Part shown: positions 47,678 to 56,454 of the stretch, in pieces
Position numbering within the stretch: the first letter of the stretch is position 1
Layout: each line of letters starts with the position of its first letter
NCBI RefSeq assembly: GCF_947494755.1
Contig: NZ_CANLVZ010000004.1
Coordinates: 62,001 to 126,000 of the forward strand
Direction: 5' to 3'
From: an uncultured Tateyamaria sp.
GTDB lineage: Bacteria > Pseudomonadota > Alphaproteobacteria > Rhodobacterales > Rhodobacteraceae
DNA: 64,000 nucleotides
Translations under genes and position numbers: made by a program
Notes under the pieces: generated by a model
What the model was told of the DNA's origin: nothing
What the model saw: the letters and a program-made list of their open reading frames with translations, nothing else
Database searches by the model: none

Positions 47678-49027
47678 TTAAGGGCAGAACAAATCGTTGC
47701 CGAGCGCGAACATCATCAGCGACAGCACCAGCGTCAGCCCCACCGCCATCAGGACTTGCAAGGCCCGATCACTGGGGGGTTTGCCGGTCACCGCCTCGTA
47801 AGCGTAAAAGACCAGGTGCCCCCCATCCAGCGCCGGGATCGGGAACAGGTTCAGCAGGCCGACGGCGGTGGACAGCACCGCAATGAACCAGATGAAACTT
47901 TGTGCGCCCTGGCTCGCCATGGTGCCCGACACTTGCGCGATCCCGATGGGCCCTGACAGGTTACAGGTGCTGATTGCGCCGGTGATCATGTGGCCAAGCC
48001 CCGAGATCGAGCCGCTGATAATTGTCCATGTCTGCGCCACCCCGCCCGTGATCGCGGCACCAATACCGGGGGACTGCGTGGCAGGCTCAAACGCGCTCCC
48101 GCTGGCGATACCGATGCGCCACTGGGTCGCGAACCCGCCGTCGGGTTGCGGTTCGTCCACGCGTTTGGGGGTCAGCACCTTTTGCAGCTCAGCCCCGTCG
48201 CGCCACACGGTCAGGTCAAGGCTGCGCCCGTTGGACCCTTCGACCGCGTTCTTGATTTCGGTGAAGGTAAAGATCGGGGTGCCGTCCACGGCGGTGATCA
48301 CATCGCCCCGCTCGATATCCGCGGCCACAGCCGCACTTTGCGGGCTGACGCCCTGCACGAAGGGCGGGCGTAAATGAGGGCCGTCCACGACCAGCCGCTC
48401 CCCATCCCGCTCGACCGTGTAGGTCAGGTTTTCGGTCAGGGGCAATGTGTCGACAAACGTGCCGTAGGTGGGATCATCCAAGCTCGGCAGGGCCGCGCCA
48501 TTCACTTCCAGCACGACGTCACCCGATTGCAGATCTTGCGTCTGCGTCGGCAGCGGGCGCAATTCGCCGACAGTCAACGGGTCACGAACCACGCCGTTGG
48601 AATAGCCAACGATGGCAAACACCATAATCGAAAGAGCAAAGTTGAACACAGGACCCGCCGCAACCGTCGCAGCCCGCGCCCACAAGGGCGCACCGTGCAT
48701 GGTGCGGCGCAAGGCGGCAGGGTCAGACTGCACGTCCGCCATCGCCGCTTCGTCCTTGCCCGAGGCCGCGTTCGCATCCCCAGCAAACTTCACATACCCG
48801 CCAAAGGGCAGCGCCGCGATCTGCCAGCGGGTGCCGCGCTTGTCCATCCGGCTCCACAGTACGGGGCCAAAGCCGATGGAAAACACATCCGCCTGAATGC
48901 CCGACCAGCGCCCGACGATGTAATGGCCATACTCATGGATCGCCACGATCACGCTCAGCGCGACAACAAAAAAGAAAATAGTCCATGCGAAACCGCCAAA
49001 GGCGGGTATCAAGGCCGAAATATCCAA
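47678..49027 (-). CDS. rseP: RIP zinc metalloprotease RseP
   Basis: A 449-aa site-2 intramembrane protease. IVAIHEYGHYIVGRW near residue 28 carries the HExxH zinc motif within the first helix. Two periplasmic PDZ domains lie at about 120-290 (VLEVNGAALPSLDD; GDVITAVDGTPIF), and NLFPIPALDGGHLVFYAYE near residue 390 carries the third ligand. It cleaves anti-sigma factors and signal-peptide remnants. The start codon is TTG at 49027 with AGGA seven bases upstream; no suitable ATG exists nearby. Confidence 0.96.
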   Translation of the reverse strand: MDISALIPAFGGFAWTIFFFVVALSVIVAIHEYGHYIVGRWSGIQADVFSIGFGPVLWSRMDKRGTRWQIAALPFGGYVKFAGDANAASGKDEAAMADVQSDPAALRRTMHGAPLWARAATVAAGPVFNFALSIMVFAIVGYSNGVVRDPLTVGELRPLPTQTQDLQSGDVVLEVNGAALPSLDDPTYGTFVDTLPLTENLTYTVERDGERLVVDGPHLRPPFVQGVSPQSAAVAADIERGDVITAVDGTPIFTFTEIKNAVEGSNGRSLDLTVWRDGAELQKVLTPKRVDEPQPDGGFATQWRIGIASGSAFEPATQSPGIGAAITGGVAQTWTIISGSISGLGHMITGAISTCNLSGPIGIAQVSGTMASQGAQSFIWFIAVLSTAVGLLNLFPIPALDGGHLVFYAYEAVTGKPPSDRALQVLMAVGLTLVLSLMMFALGNDLFCP

Positions 49028-49031
49028 GGTG

Positions 49032-50201
49032 CTATCCTGTTTTTTGCTCGATCAGGCTGCGTGTGGCCTCTCTCGCGATGTGGTCCACGTGCAGTACATT
49101 ATCAAGGGTCATTGCGGCATCAATATGACTTGGATCGGTGGTTTCGAGGACCTCCTGGACGATCTCGGCCATCTTTGTGAAGCCTAACCGACCACCGATA
49201 AAGCCATCAAGCGCGGTTTCCTTGGCCGCGTTGAATATGGCCCCCGACAGCCCTCCCCGCTCCATCACTTCGCGCGCCAGGCGCAAGGCGGGCCAGCGCA
49301 CCTCGTCCGGCGCGCGGAAGGTGAGTTGACCGATGGCGGCCAGATCAAGCCGTTCCACCGGAAGCGTGCGGCGCACGGGCCAGTGCAAGGCATAGCCAAT
49401 GGCGTGGCGCATATCGGGCGGGCCGACATGGGCCATCAGCGCGCCATCGCGAAAGCCGACCATCGCGTGGATCATGGATTCAGGATGTACCAGAACTTCG
49501 ATCTGACTTGGCTCGACGCCGAAATATTCTCGGGTTTCAATAAGTTCCAGCGCCTTGTTGAACATGGAAGCACTGTCGATGGTGATCCGCTGGCCCATGT
49601 CCCAATTGGGATGTGCCGAGGCTTCGGCCAGCGTGGCCGTGGCCAGTTGTTCCAGCGGCCAGTCGCGGAACGCCCCGCCCGACGCGGTGATCACGATGCG
49701 TTCGACCGCGCTCATCTCTTCACCGACCAACGCTTGAAACACCGCCGAGTGCTCACTGTCCACAGGCAGCAGGCGCGCGTCGTGGCGCTTGGCCGTTTCA
49801 AGGATCAGCGACCCGGCACAGACCAGCGTTTCCTTGTTGGCCAGCGCCAGCGTCGCCCCCTGTTCAAGCGCACACATGCCCGGCGCGAGGCCTGCAGCCC
49901 CCACAATGGCCGACATGACCCAATCCGCAGGGCGGCTCGCCGCCTCGTTCACCGCGGCCGGTCCGGCGGCCGCCTCGATGCCCGAGCCCTGCAGGGCGTC
50001 GCGCAGATCCTCAAGCCGATCCTCATCCGCCGTCACGGCAACATCGGCCCGTAACCGTTTGGCATCACTGGCAAGTTGAGCGATATTCGACGCCCCGGTC
50101 AGCGCGACCACGTTATAGGCGTCCGGGTAGCGCGCGATCAGATCAATGGTGTTTTGCCCGATCGATCCCGTCGCGCCCAGTATCGAAATGCGTCGGCTCA
50201 C
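49032..50201 (-). CDS. dxr: 1-deoxy-D-xylulose-5-phosphate reductoisomerase
   Basis: A 389-aa NADPH enzyme, committed step of the MEP isoprenoid pathway. RISILGATGSIGQNTIDLIARYP is the dinucleotide motif; PVDSEHSAVFQAL and ASGGAFRDWPLEQL lie at the active site; EVLVHPESMIHAMVGFRDGALMAHVGPPDMRHAIGYALHWP is the conserved C-terminal part. It starts with GTG, overlapping cdsA by GTGA. It supplies precursors for the undecaprenyl synthase two genes upstream. Confidence 0.98.
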   Translation of the reverse strand: MSRRISILGATGSIGQNTIDLIARYPDAYNVVALTGASNIAQLASDAKRLRADVAVTADEDRLEDLRDALQGSGIEAAAGPAAVNEAASRPADWVMSAIVGAAGLAPGMCALEQGATLALANKETLVCAGSLILETAKRHDARLLPVDSEHSAVFQALVGEEMSAVERIVITASGGAFRDWPLEQLATATLAEASAHPNWDMGQRITIDSASMFNKALELIETREYFGVEPSQIEVLVHPESMIHAMVGFRDGALMAHVGPPDMRHAIGYALHWPVRRTLPVERLDLAAIGQLTFRAPDEVRWPALRLAREVMERGGLSGAIFNAAKETALDGFIGGRLGFTKMAEIVQEVLETTDPSHIDAAMTLDNVLHVDHIAREATRSLIEQKTG

Positions 50202-50983
50202 AAGACGCCGCCCGGAAATCCGGCGACCTGGCCCAGCATCAGCAGAAAGACCGATGCGCCGAGCATCCCGTCAAAGCGGTCCAGCACCCCGCCATGGCCC
50301 GGGATCAGGGCCGAAGAGTCCTTGACCCCCATGCGCCGCTTGATCGCGCTTTCGGCGATGTCGCCCATCTGGCTGGCCATCGACACGGCGATGGACACGC
50401 CGATCAGCTGTAGCGTGGCCTCGGTGTTGATCGCAAAGACGGCACCCACCACCCCTGCCCCGATCCAGCCCGCGACCGTTCCGGCCCACGTCTTCTTGGG
50501 GCTGACGCGCGGCCAGAATTTCGGCCCGCCAATCAGGCGGCCCGCGAAATAGCCCACCACGTCCGTGACCACGACCACCAGCACCAGCCAGACCATCCAG
50601 CCAAACCCAAGATCGTCGCGCACGTTCATCATGCCGAACCCGGCCATCAGCACGAGCACGGTAAAGGTCATGTAGGTCACGCGGTGCTTGTCGAGCTGGC
50701 CAAAGCCGACCATCGCCGGGGCCAGCAGCAGGGGCAGCGCAAAGCCTGTGGGCAAATAGACCGCCAGCAGAACGGCGACGGCGGCCACACCGCCCAACTG
50801 CACCGCGCGCCCCACGCTGGTTGGAGCGATCATGCGCACAAGTTCCCAAACCATCAGCCCGCAGATCACGGCTACAAGCACATGAAAGACGTCGCCGCCG
50901 ACCCAAATACCCCAGATGCCGATCAGCACCATGACAAGGCCCGAGCCCATGCGCACCGCCAGATCGGACCACTTTTCCGTCAT
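50198..50983 (-). CDS. cdsA: Phosphatidate cytidylyltransferase
   Basis: A 261-aa integral membrane enzyme that makes CDP-diacylglycerol for phospholipid synthesis. It has about seven hydrophobic segments and the CdsA signature in the C-terminal half: SQMGDIAESAIKRRMGVKDSSALIPGHGGVLDRFDGML with its conserved Asp residues, preceded by GPKFWPRVSPKKTWAGTVAG. The start at 50983 overlaps the uppS stop by ATGA. Confidence 0.97.
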   Translation of the reverse strand: MTEKWSDLAVRMGSGLVMVLIGIWGIWVGGDVFHVLVAVICGLMVWELVRMIAPTSVGRAVQLGGVAAVAVLLAVYLPTGFALPLLLAPAMVGFGQLDKHRVTYMTFTVLVLMAGFGMMNVRDDLGFGWMVWLVLVVVVTDVVGYFAGRLIGGPKFWPRVSPKKTWAGTVAGWIGAGVVGAVFAINTEATLQLIGVSIAVSMASQMGDIAESAIKRRMGVKDSSALIPGHGGVLDRFDGMLGASVFLLMLGQVAGFPGGVL

Positions 50984-51699
50984 GCCTTGACCCCGCCAAA
51001 GCGTCGCTCGCGTCCACCGTAATTGGCGCACAAGGCGGTGAATTCAGCCCGCGCGAAATCGGGCCACAGCGTATCGATGAATTCATATTCCGCATAGGCC
51101 GATTGCCAGAGCAGAAAGTTCGAAATGCGCGCCTCACCGCTGGTGCGTATCACGAGGTCCGGATCGGGTAAAACGTAAGTATCCAGGTATTTTGGCAGTG
51201 TTTCTTCATCCACATCGTCGGGGTCGAGCCGGCCAGCGGCCACATCCTCGGCCAGTCGTTTTGTGGCGCGGGCCACCTCGTCCCGCCCGCCGTAATTCAG
51301 CGCAATGGTCAGGTGCACCTTGGTGTTTTCCGAGGTCAGCAATTCCAGCTCGTCCATCAGGCTGACCAGTTTGGGGTCCAGCCGCACTCGATCCCCAATA
51401 AACCGCACCCGCACCCCAAACGCGCTGAGCGCGCGGGCCTCTTTGGTGATGTAGCGGCGAAACAGGCTCATCAGCCCGGCGACCTCGACCTGAGTGCGTT
51501 TCCAGTTCTCGGTCGAGAAGGCAAAGATCGTCAGATATTCGACGCCGATATCAGGGCAGGTCTCCACGATCTCGCGCACCCGGCGCGCACCCGCATGATG
51601 GCCGAACAGACGGGGGCGTCCACGCTGCGTTGCCCAACGTCCGTTGCCGTCCATGATGATCGCGACGTGGCGCGGGCCGGTATGTGCGGGGTTTGAGAT
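50980..51699 (-). CDS. uppS: Undecaprenyl diphosphate synthase with apparent ATC start
   Basis: A cis-prenyltransferase of 239 aa that makes the C55 lipid carrier for wall and LPS synthesis. The active-site strand HVAIIMDGNGRWA (Asp17), GHHAGARRVREIV, FAFSTENWKR and the C-terminal PDLVIRTSGEARISNFLLWQSAYAE are intact. The first ATG in frame is the Met inside MDGNGRW, which would delete the first beta-strand. Reading upstream, the expected start SNPAHTGPRHVAII is preceded by ATC at 51699, eight bases after AAGGA, and there is no ATG, GTG, TTG or CTG further upstream before frr. I therefore place the start at ATC; a mutation or read error is the alternative. Confidence 0.9.
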   Translation of the reverse strand: MSNPAHTGPRHVAIIMDGNGRWATQRGRPRLFGHHAGARRVREIVETCPDIGVEYLTIFAFSTENWKRTQVEVAGLMSLFRRYITKEARALSAFGVRVRFIGDRVRLDPKLVSLMDELELLTSENTKVHLTIALNYGGRDEVARATKRLAEDVAAGRLDPDDVDEETLPKYLDTYVLPDPDLVIRTSGEARISNFLLWQSAYAEYEFIDTLWPDFARAEFTALCANYGGRERRFGGVKA

Positions 51700-51783
51700 G
51701 TGATGGTTCCTTGGTTTGTGAGCGCCAAAGCAAGGCGGTTTTGTTTGGTTGCCCTCTACCGGGGCTCCGCCCTCTAATGATCC

Positions 51784-51821
51784 AAACGCTCCCCCGGAGC
51801 GTTTGCCGGGCCTTGGCCCGG
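51784..51821. repeat. Two tandem perfect hairpins between frr and uppS
   Basis: AAACGCTCC-CCC-GGAGCGTTT (51784-51804) and CCGGGCC-TT-GGCCCGG (51806-51821) stand next to each other in the 130-bp frr-uppS gap, immediately after the frr stop codon. No T run follows on the minus strand. They may protect or process the mRNA, or attenuate transcription into uppS. Confidence 0.6.
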
Positions 51822-51829
51822 TGCGGTCA

Positions 51830-52393
51830 TTAGACCTGCATGATCTCGGCTTGTTTGGTCTCCAGGGCTGCGTCGATGGCCTTGATATACTTGTCGGTCA
51901 TGTCCTGCATTTCGCCCTGCCACAGCTTTTCGTCGTCTTCGGACATGCCGTCGGCCTTAGCCTTCTTGATCTGGTCCATCCCGTCGCGGCGCAGGTTGCG
52001 CACCGACACGCGGGCGTTTTCGGCGTAGCTGCCCGCCACCTTGGTCAACTCGCGGCGGCGTTCTTCGTTCAGTTCCGGGATCGGCAGCATGATGATCGTG
52101 CCGTTGAGCTGCGGATTGATCCCCAGCCCACTTTCACGGATCGCTTTTTCGACCTTGCCCACAAGGCCCTTGTCCCAGACGTTGATTGTGACCATGCGCG
52201 GTTCGGGCACGTTCACGGTGCCAACCTGATTGATCGGGGTCATGGATCCGTACGCATCCACCATCACAGGCTCCAGCATCGAGGCTGACGCGCGGCCCGT
52301 GCGCAGTGATGCAAATTCGGTTTTCAGGTTCGCCATGGCACCGTCCATGCGGCGCTCAAGGTCGTCTGTGTCAAGCATGAAGTCTTCGGACAT
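51830..52393 (-). CDS. frr: Ribosome recycling factor
   Basis: A 187-aa RRF that, with EF-G, splits post-termination ribosomes. [50 protein letters not shown] and [21 protein letters not shown] cover both domains. Standard length. It lies 89 bp after pyrH, the classic pyrH-frr pair. Confidence 0.98.
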   Translation of the reverse strand: MSEDFMLDTDDLERRMDGAMANLKTEFASLRTGRASASMLEPVMVDAYGSMTPINQVGTVNVPEPRMVTINVWDKGLVGKVEKAIRESGLGINPQLNGTIIMLPIPELNEERRRELTKVAGSYAENARVSVRNLRRDGMDQIKKAKADGMSEDDEKLWQGEMQDMTDKYIKAIDAALETKQAEIMQV

Positions 52394-52482
52394 CGCGTTC
52401 CCCGTCGTTTCTTGGGCCGTCTTGGCCGCGTTGGATACCGATATAGGCCATGATTTGGGCAGATGGCCAGCAGAACTGCCGC

Positions 52483-53214
52483 CTAGCCCTGAACCTTGGT
52501 AAAGGTGCCGCGTCCTTCAAGGATTTCCTTGAACCCGCCGGGCGTATCCAGCGGAAAGACATAAAGCGGCAGGTTGTTGTCGCGCGCCAACGCGATGGCG
52601 CTTGCGTCCATCACAGCGAGGCGTTTGGCCAGCACCTCGTCATAGGTGACCGTGTCATAGCGCACCGCATCCGCGTGTTTGGCCGGGTCCTTGTCATAGA
52701 CCCCGTCGACCCCGTTTTTGCCCATGAAGATCGCAGCACACGACATCTCGTTGGCGCGCAGGGTCGCAGCGGTATCCGTGGTAAAGTACGGGTTGCCCGT
52801 TCCCGCGGCAAAGATGCAGACCCGCTTTTTCTCGAGGTGGCGCACCGCGCGGCGGCGGATATAGGGCTCGGCCACTTCGTTCATGGTGATGGCGCTGATG
52901 ACGCGGGTGAACACCCCAAGCCCCTCGAGCGCAGATTGCATGGCCAGCGCGTTCATGACCGTGGCCAGCATCCCCATGTAGTCAGCGGTGGTCCGCTCCA
53001 TCCCCTGGGCCGACCCTTGCAGGCCGCGAAAGACGTTGCCACCCCCGATCACCATGCAGATTTCCACCCCCATGTCGTGGACCGCCTTGACCTCTTTGGC
53101 GATCCGCTCGACCGTCGGGGGGTGCAGCCCATAGCCCTGATCGCCCATCAGCGCCTCGCCCGAAATTTTCAACATGACCCGTTTGTAGGTCGTTCCAGAA
53201 TCGGTCTCGGTCAT
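52483..53214 (-). CDS. pyrH: UMP kinase
   Basis: A 243-aa amino-acid-kinase-fold UMP kinase of pyrimidine synthesis. [14 protein letters not shown] at the start, [13 protein letters not shown] with the phosphate loop, [15 protein letters not shown] and [14 protein letters not shown] are family signatures. The start [15 protein letters not shown] at 53214 is chosen because a longer frame runs antisense to miaA. It heads the envelope cluster on the minus strand and is divergent from miaA. Confidence 0.98.
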   Translation of the reverse strand: MTETDSGTTYKRVMLKISGEALMGDQGYGLHPPTVERIAKEVKAVHDMGVEICMVIGGGNVFRGLQGSAQGMERTTADYMGMLATVMNALAMQSALEGLGVFTRVISAITMNEVAEPYIRRRAVRHLEKKRVCIFAAGTGNPYFTTDTAATLRANEMSCAAIFMGKNGVDGVYDKDPAKHADAVRYDTVTYDEVLAKRLAVMDASAIALARDNNLPLYVFPLDTPGGFKEILEGRGTFTKVQG

Positions 53215-53286
53215 GGCGTGCCCCCGCTCTTTCAATTTGCGCGCAACCTGTCCTAAAAGCGTCGGGCTTTCAATGGAAGACACCGC

Positions 53287-54168
53287 GTGATCACCGACCT
53301 TATTGCCAAACTCGACCCTGCACTGCCCGTTCTGATTGTAGGGCCGACCGCTTCGGGTAAATCCGCGCTTGCGCTGGCCATCGCCGAGGCGCAGGGCGGT
53401 GTCGTCGTGAATGCGGATGCCAGCCAGGTCTATGACTGCTGGCGGGTGATCACAGCCCGCCCCTCGCCCGAGGAAGAGGTTCGCGCGCCACATCACCTTT
53501 ATGGGCATGTCGCCTACGATACCCCTTACTCCACCGGGCATTGGCTGCGCGAGGTTGCGCCGCTGCTGGACGGGCCGCGCCCGATCATTGTCGGAGGCAC
53601 CGGGCTTTACTTCGCCGCGCTGACGGAAGGGCTGGCAGAAATTCCTGAAACCCCGCCCGCCCTGCGCGCCCAAGGCGACACGATGGAGGCGGGTGATATG
53701 CTGGCCACGCTCGATCCGGAGACTGCCGCGCGCATCGACACCGCCAACCGCGCCCGCGTGCAGCGGGCCTGGGAGGTGCAGACCGCCACGGGGCGCGGGC
53801 TGGCGGCATGGCAGGATGACACTGCCCCGCCACTCTTGGTCAAAGGCAGCTATGCCGGGATCGTTCTGGACAGTCCCAAGGACTGGCTGACCCCGCGGAT
53901 CGAAACCCGCTTTGATCAGATGTTGCGCGCAGGCGGGCTCGAGGAAGCCCGTGCCATGCGCACCCTGTTTGATCCCACCCTGCCCGCCTGCCGCGCCATC
54001 GGGGTGCGCGAGGCTATGGGTGTAATCGACGGCACCCTCACCTACGCCCAAGCCGTCGAAAGCGCCACCATCGCCACGCGCCGCTACGCGAAGCGGCAAC
54101 GCACGTGGTTTCGCGCCCGCATGGCGGACTGGCGTCGGATCGATGCCGAACACCTCGCCCGCCCTTGA
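53287..54168 (+). CDS. miaA: tRNA dimethylallyltransferase
   Basis: A 293-aa enzyme that prenylates A37 of tRNAs reading UNN codons. Walker [13 protein letters not shown] at residues 19-30, [19 protein letters not shown] (the family's DSxQxY region with Ala before Ser), [33 protein letters not shown] and [12 protein letters not shown] near the end. The start is GTG at 53287. The protein is near the short end of the family, mainly from a short C-terminus. Confidence 0.95.
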   Translation: MITDLIAKLDPALPVLIVGPTASGKSALALAIAEAQGGVVVNADASQVYDCWRVITARPSPEEEVRAPHHLYGHVAYDTPYSTGHWLREVAPLLDGPRPIIVGGTGLYFAALTEGLAEIPETPPALRAQGDTMEAGDMLATLDPETAARIDTANRARVQRAWEVQTATGRGLAAWQDDTAPPLLVKGSYAGIVLDSPKDWLTPRIETRFDQMLRAGGLEEARAMRTLFDPTLPACRAIGVREAMGVIDGTLTYAQAVESATIATRRYAKRQRTWFRARMADWRRIDAEHLARP

Positions 54169-54246
54169 CCTTTTTTCCTGTTTCCGCTGGTTTAATCATG
54201 TCATGCATGTTCAAAATTTACAGTTTCGAACAACCGTGCAGGCCAG

Positions 54247-55038
54247 ATGTCCCTTGCTCCGATCAAAATTGCGACCCTTGGCCAACTGACCGGTCCGCAG
54301 GACTGGCGGCTGTCCCAGGTCCATGATCGCCCCGAGCATCTGATCATCTGGATCACGCGCGGTCAGGGGCGGATGCTGCTGAACGGAACCCGGCGCGGGG
54401 TGGGTACGCACAATGCCATCTCAATTCCGCCGCGCACGTTGTTTTCGCTTGAATTGGGCCGGCAAGGGGCTGGCATGGTCGCCCTGATCCCCGATGGCAG
54501 TGACATCCGCCTGCCCGAAGGTCCCCGGCAGTTGCGCATCCGCGATGTGGCGGCCATCACGGATATGACGGCGCTGTTCGAGGCCGCCCACCGCGAAGTC
54601 ACCACGCCGCGCCCGCTGACGCAGGATGCGCTGGATGGGCACACGGCCCTGATTTCGGTCTGGTTGCGCCGCCAGATCGCAATGCCCGATCACCTGCCCT
54701 TGCCCATGAATGCCGCCGCCCGGCTGAGCGCGGCATTCTGTGATCGGGTCGCCCATCATCACGCTTTGGGGCTGACCATGGCCGATCATGCAGAGGCATT
54801 GAATGTGACCCCAACCCACCTGACGCGCGTCTGCAAGGCTGCCACGGGGCGCACGGCAGCCGATCTTTTGACCGAACGTGTGCTTTACGCGGCACGGATC
54901 GGATTGATCGAAAGTGACGGTGCCATTCAGGACGTGGCGCGGCATCTGGGTTTTGGATCGGCTGCCTATTTCACCCGGTTCATGCAGCAACACACCGGTA
55001 TGACCCCCTCCGCCGTGCGCCAAAACGGGCGGCTTTGA
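54247..55038 (+). CDS. AraC-family transcriptional regulator
   Basis: A 263-aa protein. The N-terminal half resembles a cupin-like sensor (HLIIWITRGQGRMLLNGTRRGV, ISIPPRTLFSLELG), and the C-terminal 90 residues form two helix-turn-helix motifs: LTMADHAEALNVTPTHLTRVCK and IQDVARHLGFGSAAYFTRFMQQHTGMTPSAVR. The ligand is unknown. It lies just upstream of the peptide-type ABC operon on the same strand, with a 354-bp gap containing tandem direct repeats, so it may control that operon. Confidence 0.92.
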   Translation: MSLAPIKIATLGQLTGPQDWRLSQVHDRPEHLIIWITRGQGRMLLNGTRRGVGTHNAISIPPRTLFSLELGRQGAGMVALIPDGSDIRLPEGPRQLRIRDVAAITDMTALFEAAHREVTTPRPLTQDALDGHTALISVWLRRQIAMPDHLPLPMNAAARLSAAFCDRVAHHHALGLTMADHAEALNVTPTHLTRVCKAATGRTAADLLTERVLYAARIGLIESDGAIQDVARHLGFGSAAYFTRFMQQHTGMTPSAVRQNGRL

Positions 55039-55392
55039 TGGCCTTTGCAACATCGCTGTCCGTTCAGGCATGTCGCGTATGGATCAGGTAAATGTCGCAA
55101 ACGTGCATCAAATATTGCAAGGACACCGTTGACCTGCGTCCGGTTCTGTTGCCTCATGCCCCGATAACCGATTGATGCTGCACGGGTGCGCACTGTTTCG
55201 AGCCAGACAGAGCCCCCATCGGGAACAAGCCAGCACTATCGGAAACCGGGGAGCCAACGTGTCGTAGCCAATCAATCACCAACGAAATTCTTATGACGTC
55301 CACATGACGTTCACGCGAGGCGCAGCCAATGTTGCCCGCGAAACATCACCGGCAGCACAAGACTGCCGCAGCCACCACAACAGGGGCGCTAT
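55039..55392. other. 354-bp intergenic region upstream of the ABC transporter operon
   Basis: No gene can be supported here; a short open frame from 55312 lacks any ribosome-binding site. The notable content is a pair of 11-bp tandem repeats at 55293-55314. An AGGGG ribosome-binding site for the permease lies at about 55382-55386. Promoter elements could not be placed with confidence. Confidence 0.6.
55293..55314 (+). promoter_or_regulatory. Tandem 11-bp direct repeats, candidate AraC operator
   Basis: ATGACGTCCAC and ATGACGTTCAC follow each other without a gap, 79 bp before the permease start. AraC-type regulators commonly bind direct repeats, and one is encoded 255 bp upstream. An 11-bp period is one helical turn, so both copies would present the same face. 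Function is inferred. Confidence 0.4.
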
Positions 55393-56439
55393 ATGGGACT
55401 TTTCATTCTCAGACGACTGGGTGTGATGTTGCTGACGGCAATCTGCCTGACCTTCATCGTGTTCTTTCTGACCAATCTTTACCCAAACCTTGAGAAACTG
55501 GCCAAAACCCAGGGCAACTTCCGCATGTCGGACGAGGCCGTGGCAAGCTGGCTCGGGGATCGCGGCTATACCGACAACACATTCGTCAAATACGGCCGCT
55601 GGCTTGGCGTCGCGCCCGGCTGGACCACCGAGAAGGACGACGGCACGGTCACCGGTCAGTGTTTTGACAAAGGGACCCCGGTCGAGGAGCGCTCCACCTT
55701 CTGCGGTGTATTGCAGGGCGACTGGGGCTATTCGCTGGTGTTCAAGGATGAGGTCGGCAGCCTGGTCGCCACGCGGCTTGCGGCGACAGGCAAGCTGATG
55801 GGCTTCGTGTTGCTGGTAATGGTGCCCATGGCGCTGATCGTGGGCGTACTGGCGGGGATGCGCGAGGGGTCGGGGCTCGATCGCTCGCTCTCGACCTTCT
55901 CGATTGCGACTACAGCGACGCCTGAATATGTTTCGGGGGTCATCTTCATCGCGGTCTTTGCCTCCTCCGCCTTCGGGCTCAAGTGGTTCAAGGGATCGGC
56001 GACCCAGGCTATCGAGAACGCGACCTTCGAAAACTTCACCTTGCCGGTGGTCACCATCGCCCTTTACGGGATGGGATATATCGCGCGGATGACACGGGCA
56101 TCGATGACCGAGGTGATGACGGCGCAATATATCCGCACCGCGCGGCTCAAGGGGGTCAGCTTCGGCAATATCGTCATGAAACACGCGCTGCGCAACGCGC
56201 TGATTGCGCCGTTCACCGTCATCATGCTGCAAATCCCGTGGCTGCTGAACGGGGTCGTGATCGTTGAGACGCTCTTTAACTACAAGGGTTTTGGCTGGCT
56301 GCTGGTGCAGGCGGCGGGCAACAACGACATCGAACTTCTTCTGGCCGTTTCGGTCGTCTCTGTGGTCGTGGTGCTGATCACGCAGCTGATATCTGATATC
56401 GGCTACGTGTTCCTCAACCCACGCATCCGCATTTCTTAA
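55393..56439 (+). CDS. Peptide-type ABC transporter permease (DppB/OppB family)
   Basis: A 348-aa inner-membrane permease. After the first helix (LFILRRLGVMLLTAICLTFIVFF) comes a periplasmic domain of about 90 aa with two cysteines (GQCFDKG and TFCGVL), longer than in E. coli DppB. The transport core has the EAA-type loop TAQYIRTARLKGVSFGNIVMKHALRNAL and a final helix. The two cysteines could form a disulfide. It is the first gene of a three-gene operon; no substrate-binding protein is present upstream. Confidence 0.93.
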   Translation: MGLFILRRLGVMLLTAICLTFIVFFLTNLYPNLEKLAKTQGNFRMSDEAVASWLGDRGYTDNTFVKYGRWLGVAPGWTTEKDDGTVTGQCFDKGTPVEERSTFCGVLQGDWGYSLVFKDEVGSLVATRLAATGKLMGFVLLVMVPMALIVGVLAGMREGSGLDRSLSTFSIATTATPEYVSGVIFIAVFASSAFGLKWFKGSATQAIENATFENFTLPVVTIALYGMGYIARMTRASMTEVMTAQYIRTARLKGVSFGNIVMKHALRNALIAPFTVIMLQIPWLLNGVVIVETLFNYKGFGWLLVQAAGNNDIELLLAVSVVSVVVVLITQLISDIGYVFLNPRIRIS

Positions 56440-56454
56440 GGGAGGGCCAGAGAC

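Noticed and set aside
51531-51733. Frameshift in uppS as an explanation for its missing start
   Set aside because: The other frames over this stretch start with unrelated residues, while the uppS frame continues to encode the expected HVAII strand and family-like N-terminus up to the ATC, so no frameshift is needed.
53215-54153. In-frame upstream extension of pyrH
   Set aside because: It runs antisense through miaA and adds no conserved sequence; UMP kinase begins near 53214.
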